From positions 1 to 64,000 of the forward strand of contig FPAN01000005.1 in assembly GCA_900116395.1 (NCBI GenBank): a DNA stretch of 64,000 nt, in the 5' to 3' direction. Each line of letters opens with the position of its first letter. Position 1 is the first letter of the stretch. Shown here one piece after another: positions 8,059 through 17,073 of this stretch. Below the pieces are notes generated by a model. The model did no database searches, was not told the origin of the DNA, and was given only the letters and a program-made list of their open reading frames with translations. Both the position numbers and the translations under genes were made by a program. The DNA comes from Lachnospiraceae bacterium XBD2001 (GTDB taxonomy: Bacteria; Bacillota; Clostridia; Lachnospirales; Lachnospiraceae).

Positions 8059-9018
8059 ATGAATATCCAAACCATCAAAGAACACGTATTATCCGGGGAG
8101 GACGTTACCAGGGAAGAAGCTCTCTTCCTGGTAGACGCTGACCTGTTGGAATTGCAACAAGCTGCCGATGAAATCCGACGCACCTTCTGCGGAGATTCCT
8201 TCGACATGTGTGCCGTCTTAAGCGTTCGCGGCGGACGCTGCAGCGAGAACTGTAAGTATTGTTCCCAGTCCAGCTGCTCCACAGCCGAAGTACCGCAGTT
8301 TGCAACCAGAGATGCCGACTTCGTCCGGGAGGACGCCAAGTCCCACGCCCACATGGGAATCTCCCATTACTGCCAGGTTGCCAGCGGCCGCAAGATGGGA
8401 AGCAGCGATATTGATAAGGTCTGCGAGAACGTTCGACAGATTACAACCCATACCGACTTAGCGCCTTGCGTCTCCTTAGGGCTGCTTACCAAGGAAGACC
8501 TGCTTCGCCTCAAGGAAGCCGGTGTGAAGCGCATTCACAACAACTTAGAGACCAGCCGCAGATATTTTCCGTCGGTCTGCACCTCTCACACCTACGATGA
8601 GAAAATTGAGGTGTTGAAGGCCGCCAACGAGGTAGGCTTGGAGCTCTGTAGCGGTGGCATCTTCGGCATTGGAGAGACTTGGGAAGACCGCATTGACCTG
8701 GCATTGGAAGTGCGCAAGTACCATCCCACTTCCGTTCCGATTAACCTCTTACATCCGGTGAAGGGAACACCAATGGGTGACTATCCGGTTCTTGGAGAAG
8801 AGGAATTGGCCCGCATCATTGCCATCTTCCGCTTCTTAATTCCGAAGGCATACATTCGTCTTGCCGCCGGCCGCAACTACTTAGAAGACACCGGAATCGC
8901 CTGTTTCCAGGGTGGTTGCAACGCCTCCATTACCGGTGATATGGTTACCGTTCGTGGCGTCTCTATCGAACAGGATTTGAAAAATATCGAAGCCATCGGC
9001 TATCATCTCGGCGCATAA
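8059..9018 (+). CDS. bioB: Biotin synthase BioB
   Basis: Radical-SAM enzyme (319 residues) inserting sulfur into dethiobiotin. The radical-SAM cysteines are CSENCKYC (about residues 48-55); the YNHNLE-like IHNNLETSRRYF block, the Asn/Cys residues around SCGGIFGIGE-like LCSGGIFGIGETWEDR and the C-terminal AAGRNYLEDTG follow BioB. ATG 8059 follows AAAAGGGG by 8 bases. No other bio gene is adjacent. The BirA operator on its promoter means it responds to biotin level. Confidence 0.96.
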   Translation: MNIQTIKEHVLSGEDVTREEALFLVDADLLELQQAADEIRRTFCGDSFDMCAVLSVRGGRCSENCKYCSQSSCSTAEVPQFATRDADFVREDAKSHAHMGISHYCQVASGRKMGSSDIDKVCENVRQITTHTDLAPCVSLGLLTKEDLLRLKEAGVKRIHNNLETSRRYFPSVCTSHTYDEKIEVLKAANEVGLELCSGGIFGIGETWEDRIDLALEVRKYHPTSVPINLLHPVKGTPMGDYPVLGEEELARIIAIFRFLIPKAYIRLAAGRNYLEDTGIACFQGGCNASITGDMVTVRGVSIEQDLKNIEAIGYHLGA

Positions 9019-9023
9019 AAAAA

Positions 9024-9045
9024 CTCCCGGAAAAATTTCCGGGAG
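9024..9045. terminator. Terminator between convergent bioB and phosphoesterase
   Basis: CTCCCGGAAA-AA-TTTCCGGGAG hairpin with A-tract before and a T-rich stretch after, so usable from both sides. Confidence 0.85.
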
Positions 9046-9054
9046 CTTTCTATT

Positions 9055-9777
9055 TTATTCGATTGGAATCTTCTCGTATGCTTTGGTTACGGTGTTGATT
9101 ACGATCATTGCGGATTCGCCGATCCGGGTGCCGTCCCGATAGGTAGAGAACACATCCGTAGAGATCACGCCGTTCTCAAAGGTAATGGCTTCTACCGGCG
9201 TATGTCCCACCACTTGGACGAATTGGTCGCCACCATACATCACATCTCTTCGCACCTGCGGGCGATGCCACAAAGGCGAATGGTCACCCCAGAGCTGGTT
9301 TGGACTTAGGTCATTGACGATCTCGATCACCTCGTCCACATCTGCATCCATCAGGCGTCTTCCGATTTGCTGAACGAATCCGACAGTCAGTCCGCCATGG
9401 GCAAACAATACGTTGTCCACCCGAAGAACAAATCCCATCTTGGTATCATCCCGGCCCTTCACCACATTCTCCAGCTCGTTCATCTTGCTGATGACGGTGG
9501 CTTCTGCGTATGGAGAGTATCCGGTTTCGTATTTTCCCCAGATATAACTTACATCATGGTTCCCGTATACCCACAGGGAGGAGGGGTATTTCTTGGCAAA
9601 AGCGATGGCACGGTCATACACTGCGGCATAGGCATTGATATTCATTGCCATGTCCCAGTCGTCCGCCAAATCCATCAGGCAAACTGCCGTGTCCGCCTTG
9701 CCGGATTCTATGATTTCTTCTGCCCGGTCAAACATCCATGCTCTCAGATGGACATCCGGAATAACCAAGATTCTCAT
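9055..9777 (-). CDS. Calcineurin-type metallophosphoesterase
   Basis: A 240-residue soluble phosphoesterase with the full metal motif set: PDVH (about residues 7-10), MDLADDW (GDxxD position, about 35-41), YGNHD (about 70-74), AHGGL (about 126-130) and VGHTP (about 190-194). Similar proteins act on serine/threonine phosphate or nucleotide phosphates; the substrate cannot be told. The MDLADD motif replaces the usual GDxxDR, with Met for Gly. It has only a weak ribosome site. It is a single gene between bioB (convergent) and the GH16 gene (same strand). Confidence 0.85.
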   Translation of the reverse strand: MRILVIPDVHLRAWMFDRAEEIIESGKADTAVCLMDLADDWDMAMNINAYAAVYDRAIAFAKKYPSSLWVYGNHDVSYIWGKYETGYSPYAEATVISKMNELENVVKGRDDTKMGFVLRVDNVLFAHGGLTVGFVQQIGRRLMDADVDEVIEIVNDLSPNQLWGDHSPLWHRPQVRRDVMYGGDQFVQVVGHTPVEAITFENGVISTDVFSTYRDGTRIGESAMIVINTVTKAYEKIPIE

Positions 9778-9816
9778 ACAATCACCGTTTCAACCCGTCA
9801 ACAAGTATTCTACTTG

Positions 9817-12800
9817 TTATTTTACCACATTTCTGAAACGGATGAATCCTGCGATTCCAACGCCTGCTACTGCAACCAGAACCACTGCTACAATTGGAAG
9901 TGCACTCTTGGACTCCTTCGGGCTCTCCAAAGCGGTATTCTGAAGTGGAGCCGCTGCTTCCTCGGCTGTTGTAGTGGATACTTCTGCAGTCTCCACTTCA
10001 CCGTCTGCCTCTACAGACAATTCCTCTTCCTCGTCGGAATCCTGCTGTGTGGTTACGGTTGTAGTGGTATTGTTGCGGTTTGCTGCACGCACCACCGGCG
10101 TTACACCCTGGTTCACCTGAGCTGCCATTGCCTGTGCCGGAGTTGCTGCCGGAGCAGGTGCAGGAGTTGCTGCCGGCGCTGTATTCTGGGCAGGAGCCTG
10201 TGTAGCCGGCTGGCTTGGCTGGTTTGGCTGACTTGGCTGCGCAGGTGTGCTCGGCTCTTTTTCCGGTTCGGTTGGTTCCTTTACAGGTTCCTCTACCGGT
10301 TCTTCCTCATCAGTAACATCTTCTAAGCGGTTTCCCTCGGTGCTTTCGTCTCCGCCGGCGGTAACCAGTTCAATCTTTACATCCTTATATAAGAACTTCA
10401 AATTACCTGTTGCTGCGGAATTACCAAGACCGATAACTACATGTACGTTGTTCAAGGTCTTCTTCGCATCGAATTCTACGACCTCTTCGTTGAAGCCCTC
10501 TCCATCTACAGTCGCAGCATCGGCGTGAACTTCTGTCACATCCTGATATGCATACCAACCGCCGCCATTTTCCTGGACGATATAGTCGAATCGGTTGTTG
10601 CTATCGCCCTCCATCTTATAACGGAAGGAGAGACGATAACGATTGCCTTCCATCAAAGTGAAGTCATTACTGATAATCTGTGGTGCGTACCATGCGCCGC
10701 CGCTGACTGCATTGTCTAAGCTATATACATCGCCGTCTTTTACGATATCAAGCTTGCTGCCGCCACCGTTGTCGCCGCCCCAGGTCTGCTTGTCTCCAAG
10801 CGGAACAGCCTCTACCGCTGCGCCCTGGTTGGCCCCGATGAAGGATACGTTATCTAATTGAACCTTAGCATCTTTTTCAAAAGTGAAGACAACAGCCGCA
10901 TCAGCAATGTCCTCTGTGGTGGTCACACCCCATGTAAAGGTATTGACCTTGCCTGCAGATACCGTGGTGCGACCTGCTGCCACACGCTTGCCAAGCTTGT
11001 CACCATCCATCTCATACACCGCTGCGGTTACTGCGGTTTCTTTTGCAGAATAGAGATCGAAGGTCAAGTGATATGCGTCTTTTGGCAACACCAGTCCGCT
11101 CTGATATACCTGCGGACGAACATTGCCATCACCGCTAATCTGGGCGCGACGCTCATAGTATTTCACACCGTTTTCAATCTGCTCATAGTTGCTCTTGGAA
11201 GCTACGTCCACAACGTGCTTGTCAGAACCGGTAAGGTCTGTTGTGGTGTATCGCGGAACCGTCAAAGTTGTTCCTTCGGATGTGCTCCAGTATCCCACAT
11301 GGTGGTTGCCCTGGTCGAAGCTGCCGTTATAGATGAAATCTCCCTTTGTAGAAGGCTTTCTTACATCGGTCTCTTTCTGCAATTCTGCAGGATCGACGAT
11401 CTCAACCTTTACGTTGCCGATGTAAACATTACCGCTTCCCTTCGCGCCAACGTTGAACTCGATACGGCAATTATCGAAGTCCTCACCCTGTTCGAAGAGG
11501 AAAGAATTATGGCTTGGCTCCTCCGTCAATTCGAAGGACTGGATGCCATAGGTACTCCAACCATGCCACTCCTTGGAGTCGCAGTTCACGGTTTTTCCAA
11601 CCATGCCACCGTCGGCAAACGTATCGTAAGATACGCGATAGACGTATCCTGCCTTGGCGTTGTAGTGGCCGATCAGCTGTACGGAATAGTCCTGTCCGCC
11701 GGCGGTTTTTACACCAACCTTGGCATAAGCATTTCCGTCACGTTCTACCGTATCGAAAGTTGCATCGGTTGCGTCGCTCTGATGGGACAGATACCACATT
11801 CCTGCATCAGCAGAGGAATCATCCATTCCGCCGCCAGCGGAAGCCTTCGCAACGTTGGACGTGGTAATCTCGGCAATCTGGTTGATACCCTCGAACTGTG
11901 CCCAATCGCTGTTGCCATTGTTGTCAACAACCTTAACCACGCTATCCGGATATCCACCGCTCTTCTGGAATACACGAACGTAATCCACATACATGTTGAT
12001 ATCATTCATAAACTGCGCTTTGTTGGCATCACCGCCGAACTGGCCGGAATCCACCGCTAAGTTCAGCAGCATATAGAATGGCTGGTCAAACGGTGCATCG
12101 TAGGACATATCTGTAGTTGCGCCGCTGATTTTGCCGTTCCAGTTGGTACGGGTGGCTACCGGCTTACCGTCGAAGTACCATACCATTTTGCCCGGCTCCC
12201 AATCCACCGCATAGGTGTGAAAATAGGTGGTATCGCTGTCCAGGTTTACGTTGCCGCTACCCTTGTACACATGCTCCGGAGCGCCCCAGTGCAGGGTACC
12301 TGCCGCCTTGTTCTTGGCACCGTCGGCAAACGCACCGCAGGATTCCATAATGTCAATCTCACCGGATACCGGCCATCCGCCATAGATGGTGGTAGATTCC
12401 GGAAGCATCCAGAATGCCGGCCATGCACCGGCAGTTGCCGGAAGTGACATTCTTGCTTCGATATATCCGTAAGTGGTATTAAACAGCGCCTTCTCTCCGG
12501 TGGTGGAGCGAAGTCTTGCGGAAGTGTAATTCTTCGCACTCTCTCCGGCATACACATAACCGTTGTCCTCTCGAGATGCGGTAATACGCAAGAGTCCGTC
12601 CGGAGTGCCGTCCCCGGTCAAGTCCTCGTTGACAGCCACGTTTTGCTTGCGGTTGGTGTAAGCCTGGAGCTCGTTGTTACCCCAGCCGTAGTTGCCGCAA
12701 TCGGTAGAACCGTCGCCCAACTGGTATGCCCAGTTATTTAAGTTCAATCCGGTATTGGCATCGACCGTAGCATCCCCATAGTTACCGTCGAATTCATCTG

Positions 12801-13518
12801 CCCAGATAAGGTCGTAACCTTCCTTGATCGTTCCCGGATCTGCCACATCCCCGTCGGAATTATCCTTGGAAAAATCATATTCGCTGCCTTCCACAACCAC
12901 CTTCTCCGGTACGGTTAAGTACTCTCCGGTGGTTAAGTTCTTGATGCGAACGTTGTTGATGTCCATGGCACCTGCCATGCTTACTTCTTCACCGGTAAAC
13001 TGACCCAAGGCAAAAAACAATTTCGCCGTACTCGGCGCAACGTCCGGTTTGCTGGTTGCTTGGAAGTGGTAGGTTTCTCCAGCCACCAAATCAACGCGGG
13101 ACTCTATCATGCCGGAATCAGACAGTTTTACAAAAACAGATTTGTTACAGGAGGCTGTGATATCCGCTTCCACTTCATAGGACACACCGGCCTGCAGATC
13201 CAAATCATTCAATACATATTGGAGTGCCCATTCACTATTCGCCCATCCAAAGTTCTTCACCTCAAAATGCGCGCCGGTGTCCTGCTCTGTCAGCTCCAAT
13301 TGTGCACCGGACCAGTCCGTTCCAACATACATTTCCCGGTGTCCGTTGGCCTTCATCTGCTCCAAGTTCAGATATCCCCCTGCGGTCGCTGCTTCTTCCG
13401 CACGAACCGTTGGCGCCAATCCAACCCCAATTCCTGCCACCGGCGTTAAAACCATGGCACCTGCAAGGGTTGCTGTCAGTACCCCTCGCGAGAGGTACCG
13501 GTAATTCTTGTGTTTCAT
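9817..13518 (-). CDS. Secreted multidomain GH16 beta-glucanase with C-terminal membrane anchor
   Basis: A 1233-residue cell-surface enzyme likely cleaving beta-1,3 or mixed-linkage glucan. Order: signal peptide (1-41); CBM-like beta domain (about 45-200); GH16 catalytic domain (about 235-525) with the EIDIME motif giving nucleophile Glu387 and acid/base Glu392, preceded by YDLIWADEFDG and WGNNELQAYT; three CBM4/9-like domains (about 575-710, 730-890, 895-1050); Pro/Ala/Gln-rich linker (about 1060-1125); acidic stretch; transmembrane helix (about 1205-1225) and a short basic tail. The anchor is a helix with basic end, not LPXTG. GAAGGAGGG precedes the ATG. A paralogue with a different build lies at 27.6-31.0 kb. 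Confidence 0.92.
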   Translation of the reverse strand: MKHKNYRYLSRGVLTATLAGAMVLTPVAGIGVGLAPTVRAEEAATAGGYLNLEQMKANGHREMYVGTDWSGAQLELTEQDTGAHFEVKNFGWANSEWALQYVLNDLDLQAGVSYEVEADITASCNKSVFVKLSDSGMIESRVDLVAGETYHFQATSKPDVAPSTAKLFFALGQFTGEEVSMAGAMDINNVRIKNLTTGEYLTVPEKVVVEGSEYDFSKDNSDGDVADPGTIKEGYDLIWADEFDGNYGDATVDANTGLNLNNWAYQLGDGSTDCGNYGWGNNELQAYTNRKQNVAVNEDLTGDGTPDGLLRITASREDNGYVYAGESAKNYTSARLRSTTGEKALFNTTYGYIEARMSLPATAGAWPAFWMLPESTTIYGGWPVSGEIDIMESCGAFADGAKNKAAGTLHWGAPEHVYKGSGNVNLDSDTTYFHTYAVDWEPGKMVWYFDGKPVATRTNWNGKISGATTDMSYDAPFDQPFYMLLNLAVDSGQFGGDANKAQFMNDINMYVDYVRVFQKSGGYPDSVVKVVDNNGNSDWAQFEGINQIAEITTSNVAKASAGGGMDDSSADAGMWYLSHQSDATDATFDTVERDGNAYAKVGVKTAGGQDYSVQLIGHYNAKAGYVYRVSYDTFADGGMVGKTVNCDSKEWHGWSTYGIQSFELTEEPSHNSFLFEQGEDFDNCRIEFNVGAKGSGNVYIGNVKVEIVDPAELQKETDVRKPSTKGDFIYNGSFDQGNHHVGYWSTSEGTTLTVPRYTTTDLTGSDKHVVDVASKSNYEQIENGVKYYERRAQISGDGNVRPQVYQSGLVLPKDAYHLTFDLYSAKETAVTAAVYEMDGDKLGKRVAAGRTTVSAGKVNTFTWGVTTTEDIADAAVVFTFEKDAKVQLDNVSFIGANQGAAVEAVPLGDKQTWGGDNGGGSKLDIVKDGDVYSLDNAVSGGAWYAPQIISNDFTLMEGNRYRLSFRYKMEGDSNNRFDYIVQENGGGWYAYQDVTEVHADAATVDGEGFNEEVVEFDAKKTLNNVHVVIGLGNSAATGNLKFLYKDVKIELVTAGGDESTEGNRLEDVTDEEEPVEEPVKEPTEPEKEPSTPAQPSQPNQPSQPATQAPAQNTAPAATPAPAPAATPAQAMAAQVNQGVTPVVRAANRNNTTTTVTTQQDSDEEEELSVEADGEVETAEVSTTTAEEAAAPLQNTALESPKESKSALPIVAVVLVAVAGVGIAGFIRFRNVVK

Positions 13519-13670
13519 AAAAACCCTCCTTCATAACTAAAAAACTCACTGGTCTCATTTTATGAAATGTCAGACACCATCCGAAAGGTTCTAAAATTTA
13601 GAAGGGTTTCAAAATTTTATCTAAAAATTCGACACCTTTTTTCTCCCGAAAAATATGCAAAAAGGAGGCA

Positions 13671-13704
13671 TGTCCATAAAATGGGCACACCTCCTTCTTC
13701 GTTT
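13671..13704 (-). terminator. Terminator of the Big_2 protein gene
   Basis: Minus strand AAGGAGGTGTGCCC...GGACATGCCTCCTT followed by TTTTGC; stem AAGGAGG/CCTCCTT plus inner pairs. Positioned about 65 bases after the stop of the gene at 13768. Confidence 0.75.
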
Positions 13705-13736
13705 TTATTAATTAGGGGTTATAGTATAAGTAGTTT

Positions 13737-13774
13737 GTTATTAGTGTTTTGTTATTAGTGTTTTTTATTAGTGT
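13737..13774. repeat. 14-bp tandem repeat across a stop codon
   Basis: GTTATTAGTGTTTT occurs at 13737 and 13751, with a shortened third copy at 13765-13774. The third copy includes the stop codon (TAA on the minus strand) of the Big_2 gene. Slipped-strand duplication is the simple explanation. Confidence 0.8.
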
Positions 13775-16584
13775 ACGGAAACAGGTAACTTTGCTGTTTC
13801 ACCGGTTGGAAGGTAGGTAACGGTAACGACACATCTTCCTCTTTTCACACCGGTGATCACACCCATCTTGTTCACTGTTGCATATTGCTCGTAATCTACA
13901 GAGAATGCCAAATCATCCAACTTTGCATTCTGTCCGTTTACTTTTACAAGAACTCTTGTTGTTTTTCCAACATCAACGCTCTTAATCTTAGAATCAAAAG
14001 TGATGCCGGTAACAACTGCTTCCTGCTTAGCGTTAACTGCTACCATCACTTCAGCAGTCTTTCCGGTTGGTACATAGGTTACAGTAACCTTTGCTTTACC
14101 TTTCTTAACGCCGAGGATTACGCCATCGTTTCTTACGACTGCGATGTCAGACTTATCAGTAGTCCACTTCAAGTCTGTTCTAGGTACTTCCTTACCATTG
14201 ATTGTTGCAGTAACCTTAGCAGTCTTTCCTGCCTCTACAGCTACTACCTTCTGGTCAAGATCCAGCTCACCTTCCAGTACTTCAGGAGCTGTCTCCTTAG
14301 CTTCAACTGCTACCATAACTCCAGCTGTCTTTCCGGTTGGTACATAAGTTACAGTTACTTTTGCCTTACCAGCCTTAAGACCAAGGATAGTACCATCATT
14401 TCTTACGATAGCAACATCAGTCTTGTCAGATACAAACTTCAGATCCTTCTTATCTACAGTCTTTCCCCCTACAGTTGCTACAACCTTCGTTGTTTCACCT
14501 TCTTTTAAAGCAACAACTTTCTTATCAACTGCTACTTCACCTTCAAGAACGACAGGTGCATCCTGATCCTTCTCTACAGCGATCTGGCATACTGCGGTCT
14601 GTCCGGTTGGCTTGTAAGTTACAGTAATCTTAGCCTTACCTGCTGCAACACCGGTGATAACACCCATGCTGTTTACAGTTGCGATTTCCGGCTTATCTAC
14701 GCTGAACTCTAAGTCCTTCGTTGCAGCATTCTTTCCATCAACCTTAGCAAGGATGCGGTTTGTCTTACCAACCTTTACCGTCTTAACATTTGCATCAAGA
14801 GTGAATTCTACCTGCTCAGACTGAGCCTTAGTTACTGCTACCATTACATCAGCAGTCTTGCCGGTAGGTACGTAGGTTACGGTAACCTTAGCCTTACCTT
14901 CCTTAACGCCAAGGATTACTCCATCGTTTCTTACGACTGCGATTTCGGACTTATCAGCGGTCCACTTCAGGTCTGTTCTAGGAACTTCCTTACCATTGAT
15001 AGTTGCTGTAACCTTAGCAGTCTTACCAGCTTCTACAGTTACTACTTTCTGATCAAGAACCAACTCACCTTCAAGAACCTCCGGAGCTGTTTCCTTAGCT
15101 TCAACTGCTACCATTACTTCAGCAGTCTTTCCGGTAGGAACATAAGTCACGGTTACTTTTGCCTTACCAGCCTTACGTCCAAGGATAGTACCATCATTTC
15201 TTACGATAGCAACATCTGTCTTATCAGATACGAACTTTAAATCCTTAGTATCTACAGCTTTTCCGCCAACAGTTGCTACAACCTTCGTTGTTTCACCTTC
15301 TTTTAAAGCAACAACCTTCTTATCAAGTGCAAGCTCACCTTCAAGAACGACTGGTGCTTCCTGGTCCTTCTCTACTGCGATCTGGCATACTGCAGTCTGG
15401 CCGGTTGGCTTGTAAGTTACAGTAACTTTAGCCTTACCTGCTGCAACACCGGTGATAACCCCCAGGCTGTTAACGGTTGCGATTTCCGGCTTATCTACGC
15501 TGAACTCTAAGTCCTTAGTTGCAGCATTCTTTCCATCAACCTTAGCAAGGATGCGGTTTGTCTTACCAACCTTTACGGTCTTAACGTTTGCGTCAAGGGT
15601 GAAGTTCACTTCCGGATTAACGACAGGATCCGGATCTTCCGGTCCAGGTCCCGGAGTAGGTTCCGGTGTTACGCTTCCGTCCTTAGATACGGCAACTTCG
15701 CAAGTTGCAACCAATCCACTTGGAAGATATGTTGCCTTAATTGTTGTTGTTCCAACAGAAATACCGGAAACATATCCATTGTTAACGGTAGCAACGCTCG
15801 GATTAGAGCTTTCCCACTTGATATCCTTGTCAGCCATAACGTCGTCTCCGGCCATAGCCTTCAACTGAACTGTTTCCCAAAGTCTAATTGCCTTTGTGGA
15901 ACTATCAATCTTGAACTCTGCTCCATTTTCCCCCGGAATTGTTCCTACGGTTAACTCGCAAGTAGCGGTTAATCCGGTCGGTACATATGTAACGGTAATG
16001 GTTGTTTTACCATTGTTCATACCGGTTACATAACCATTATTCACATTTGCAACATCCTTGTTTGAAGATTCCCACTTTAGGTCGCGATCCTGAACGACAT
16101 CATCGCCGGCTAGCGCCTTCAACTGAATCGTCTCGTATAACTTAATCTTCTTTTCAGAACTATCAAGCTTGAACTCATTACCATCTTCTCCAGGGATTGT
16201 GCCAACGGTTAATTGGCAATGTGCGGTCTCTCCTGTCGGAAGATAAGTAACGGTAATGTTCGCTCTACCGGTATTCATTCCGGTAATGTAGCCGTTGGAT
16301 ACGTTAGCTACATTCGCATTGTCGCACTCCCACTTAAGATATCGATCTTCTACATTCTTAGAATTCAATGTAGCCTGAAGATGTACGGTCTCGTACAGTT
16401 TGATCTTCTTAACTGTGGAGTCCAGGGTAAAAGAACTGCTCTCGCCGTAAGCATTCGCCTCAATCGCACTTCCGGGTAACTCAGCCGCCATGACAGTCGG
16501 TGTGACCACACCCTGCATCAGCATGAGTCCGGTACATGCCGTCGCAATGACGCGACCCGTAACTCTTTTTCTGTTTTTGTTCAT
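13768..16584 (-). CDS. Secreted protein of ten Big_2 (bacterial Ig-like) domains
   Basis: A 938-residue exported protein: signal peptide (about 1-34, ending VMAAE), three Big_2 domains each ending TYLPTG or TYVPTG (about 40-300), a Pro/Glu/Asp linker (EPTPGPGPEDPDP, about 310-325), then seven more Big_2 domains. Domains 4-6 and 7-9 are two nearly identical copies of a three-domain unit (266 residues), followed by a final diverged domain. Each domain carries the GxITGVxxGxAxVTVTY core. No catalytic domain, LPXTG, SLH or membrane anchor is visible, so retention at the surface would need another partner. ATG 16584 follows AAAGGAGC. Role is probably structural or adhesive. Confidence 0.88.
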   Translation of the reverse strand: MNKNRKRVTGRVIATACTGLMLMQGVVTPTVMAAELPGSAIEANAYGESSSFTLDSTVKKIKLYETVHLQATLNSKNVEDRYLKWECDNANVANVSNGYITGMNTGRANITVTYLPTGETAHCQLTVGTIPGEDGNEFKLDSSEKKIKLYETIQLKALAGDDVVQDRDLKWESSNKDVANVNNGYVTGMNNGKTTITVTYVPTGLTATCELTVGTIPGENGAEFKIDSSTKAIRLWETVQLKAMAGDDVMADKDIKWESSNPSVATVNNGYVSGISVGTTTIKATYLPSGLVATCEVAVSKDGSVTPEPTPGPGPEDPDPVVNPEVNFTLDANVKTVKVGKTNRILAKVDGKNAATKDLEFSVDKPEIATVNSLGVITGVAAGKAKVTVTYKPTGQTAVCQIAVEKDQEAPVVLEGELALDKKVVALKEGETTKVVATVGGKAVDTKDLKFVSDKTDVAIVRNDGTILGRKAGKAKVTVTYVPTGKTAEVMVAVEAKETAPEVLEGELVLDQKVVTVEAGKTAKVTATINGKEVPRTDLKWTADKSEIAVVRNDGVILGVKEGKAKVTVTYVPTGKTADVMVAVTKAQSEQVEFTLDANVKTVKVGKTNRILAKVDGKNAATKDLEFSVDKPEIATVNSMGVITGVAAGKAKITVTYKPTGQTAVCQIAVEKDQDAPVVLEGEVAVDKKVVALKEGETTKVVATVGGKTVDKKDLKFVSDKTDVAIVRNDGTILGLKAGKAKVTVTYVPTGKTAGVMVAVEAKETAPEVLEGELDLDQKVVAVEAGKTAKVTATINGKEVPRTDLKWTTDKSDIAVVRNDGVILGVKKGKAKVTVTYVPTGKTAEVMVAVNAKQEAVVTGITFDSKIKSVDVGKTTRVLVKVNGQNAKLDDLAFSVDYEQYATVNKMGVITGVKRGRCVVTVTYLPTGETAKLPVSVH
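14025..15618. repeat. Two tandem 798-bp direct repeats inside the Big_2 gene
   Basis: Matching points recur exactly 798 bases apart (for example GCGATTTCCGGCTTATC at 14681 and 15479, GCGATCTGGCATACTGC at 14579 and 15377). The units are about 14025-14822 and 14823-15618. The two copies differ by scattered single bases, so the duplication is recent and could expand or contract by recombination. Confidence 0.9.
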
Positions 16585-17012
16585 AATATGCTCCTTTTTT
16601 ATGTCCTTATAATACGTTTCTGCTTGGAGCAACTACCAAGATGTTGATATTAGCATGCTCTCTAATATGTAACTTTCCCCACCAATTTGTTTGAGGCCGA
16701 CGACTATGAACTATGCTCCCTAGTTCTCAACTTCATCCCCTCCTTCCTTCGCGCCCCCACGCAAATTATTACGTATTTGTTACACACGAATAATGTTAGC
16801 ACTCTACGAATACGTTTTCATACAAATTGTTGCCCGATTAAACCCACGTGGTTGAAACATTTTTCAATATGCTAGAACCCCGCCAGTTTCCGTAACATTT
16901 CTGTAAGATATCGGTGTTTCGCAACACTTTTTTCTTTATGTGGAATTACAAATTATTGCTCCTATGAAACAGCGCGAGGTAAAATCCTCTCCCGTGGTCA
17001 CACGTAAAAAAA
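16585..17012. other. Long leader/promoter region of the Big_2 gene
   Basis: About 430 bases with no convincing gene. It must hold the promoter of the Big_2 gene and a leader of unknown length. No known riboswitch was recognised. Confidence 0.4.
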
Positions 17013-17014
17013 GA

Positions 17015-17036
17015 GCGACCAGATTACTCTGGTCGC
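17015..17036 (-). terminator. pgi terminator
   Basis: Minus strand GCGACCAGA-GTAA-TCTGGTCGC followed by TCTTTTTTT. Confidence 0.93.
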
Positions 17037-17073
17037 CCGTGTGACTTTTCTAATATGACTTTTTTCAAAAACC

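Noticed and set aside
9367-10326. Plus-strand open frame rich in Cys and Leu across the phosphoesterase/GH16 junction
   Set aside because: It is the antisense of real genes, has no ribosome site, and its composition is that of a shadow frame.
10858-12060. 400-codon plus-strand frame opposite the GH16 gene
   Set aside because: Antisense of a gene with clear signal peptide, catalytic motif and domains; no start signal.
13885-14508. Plus-strand frame opposite the Big_2 gene
   Set aside because: Its repeats are only the reverse reading of the Big_2 repeats.
16585-17012. Riboswitch in the long Big_2 leader
   Set aside because: No known aptamer core was recognised; a long leader alone is not evidence.
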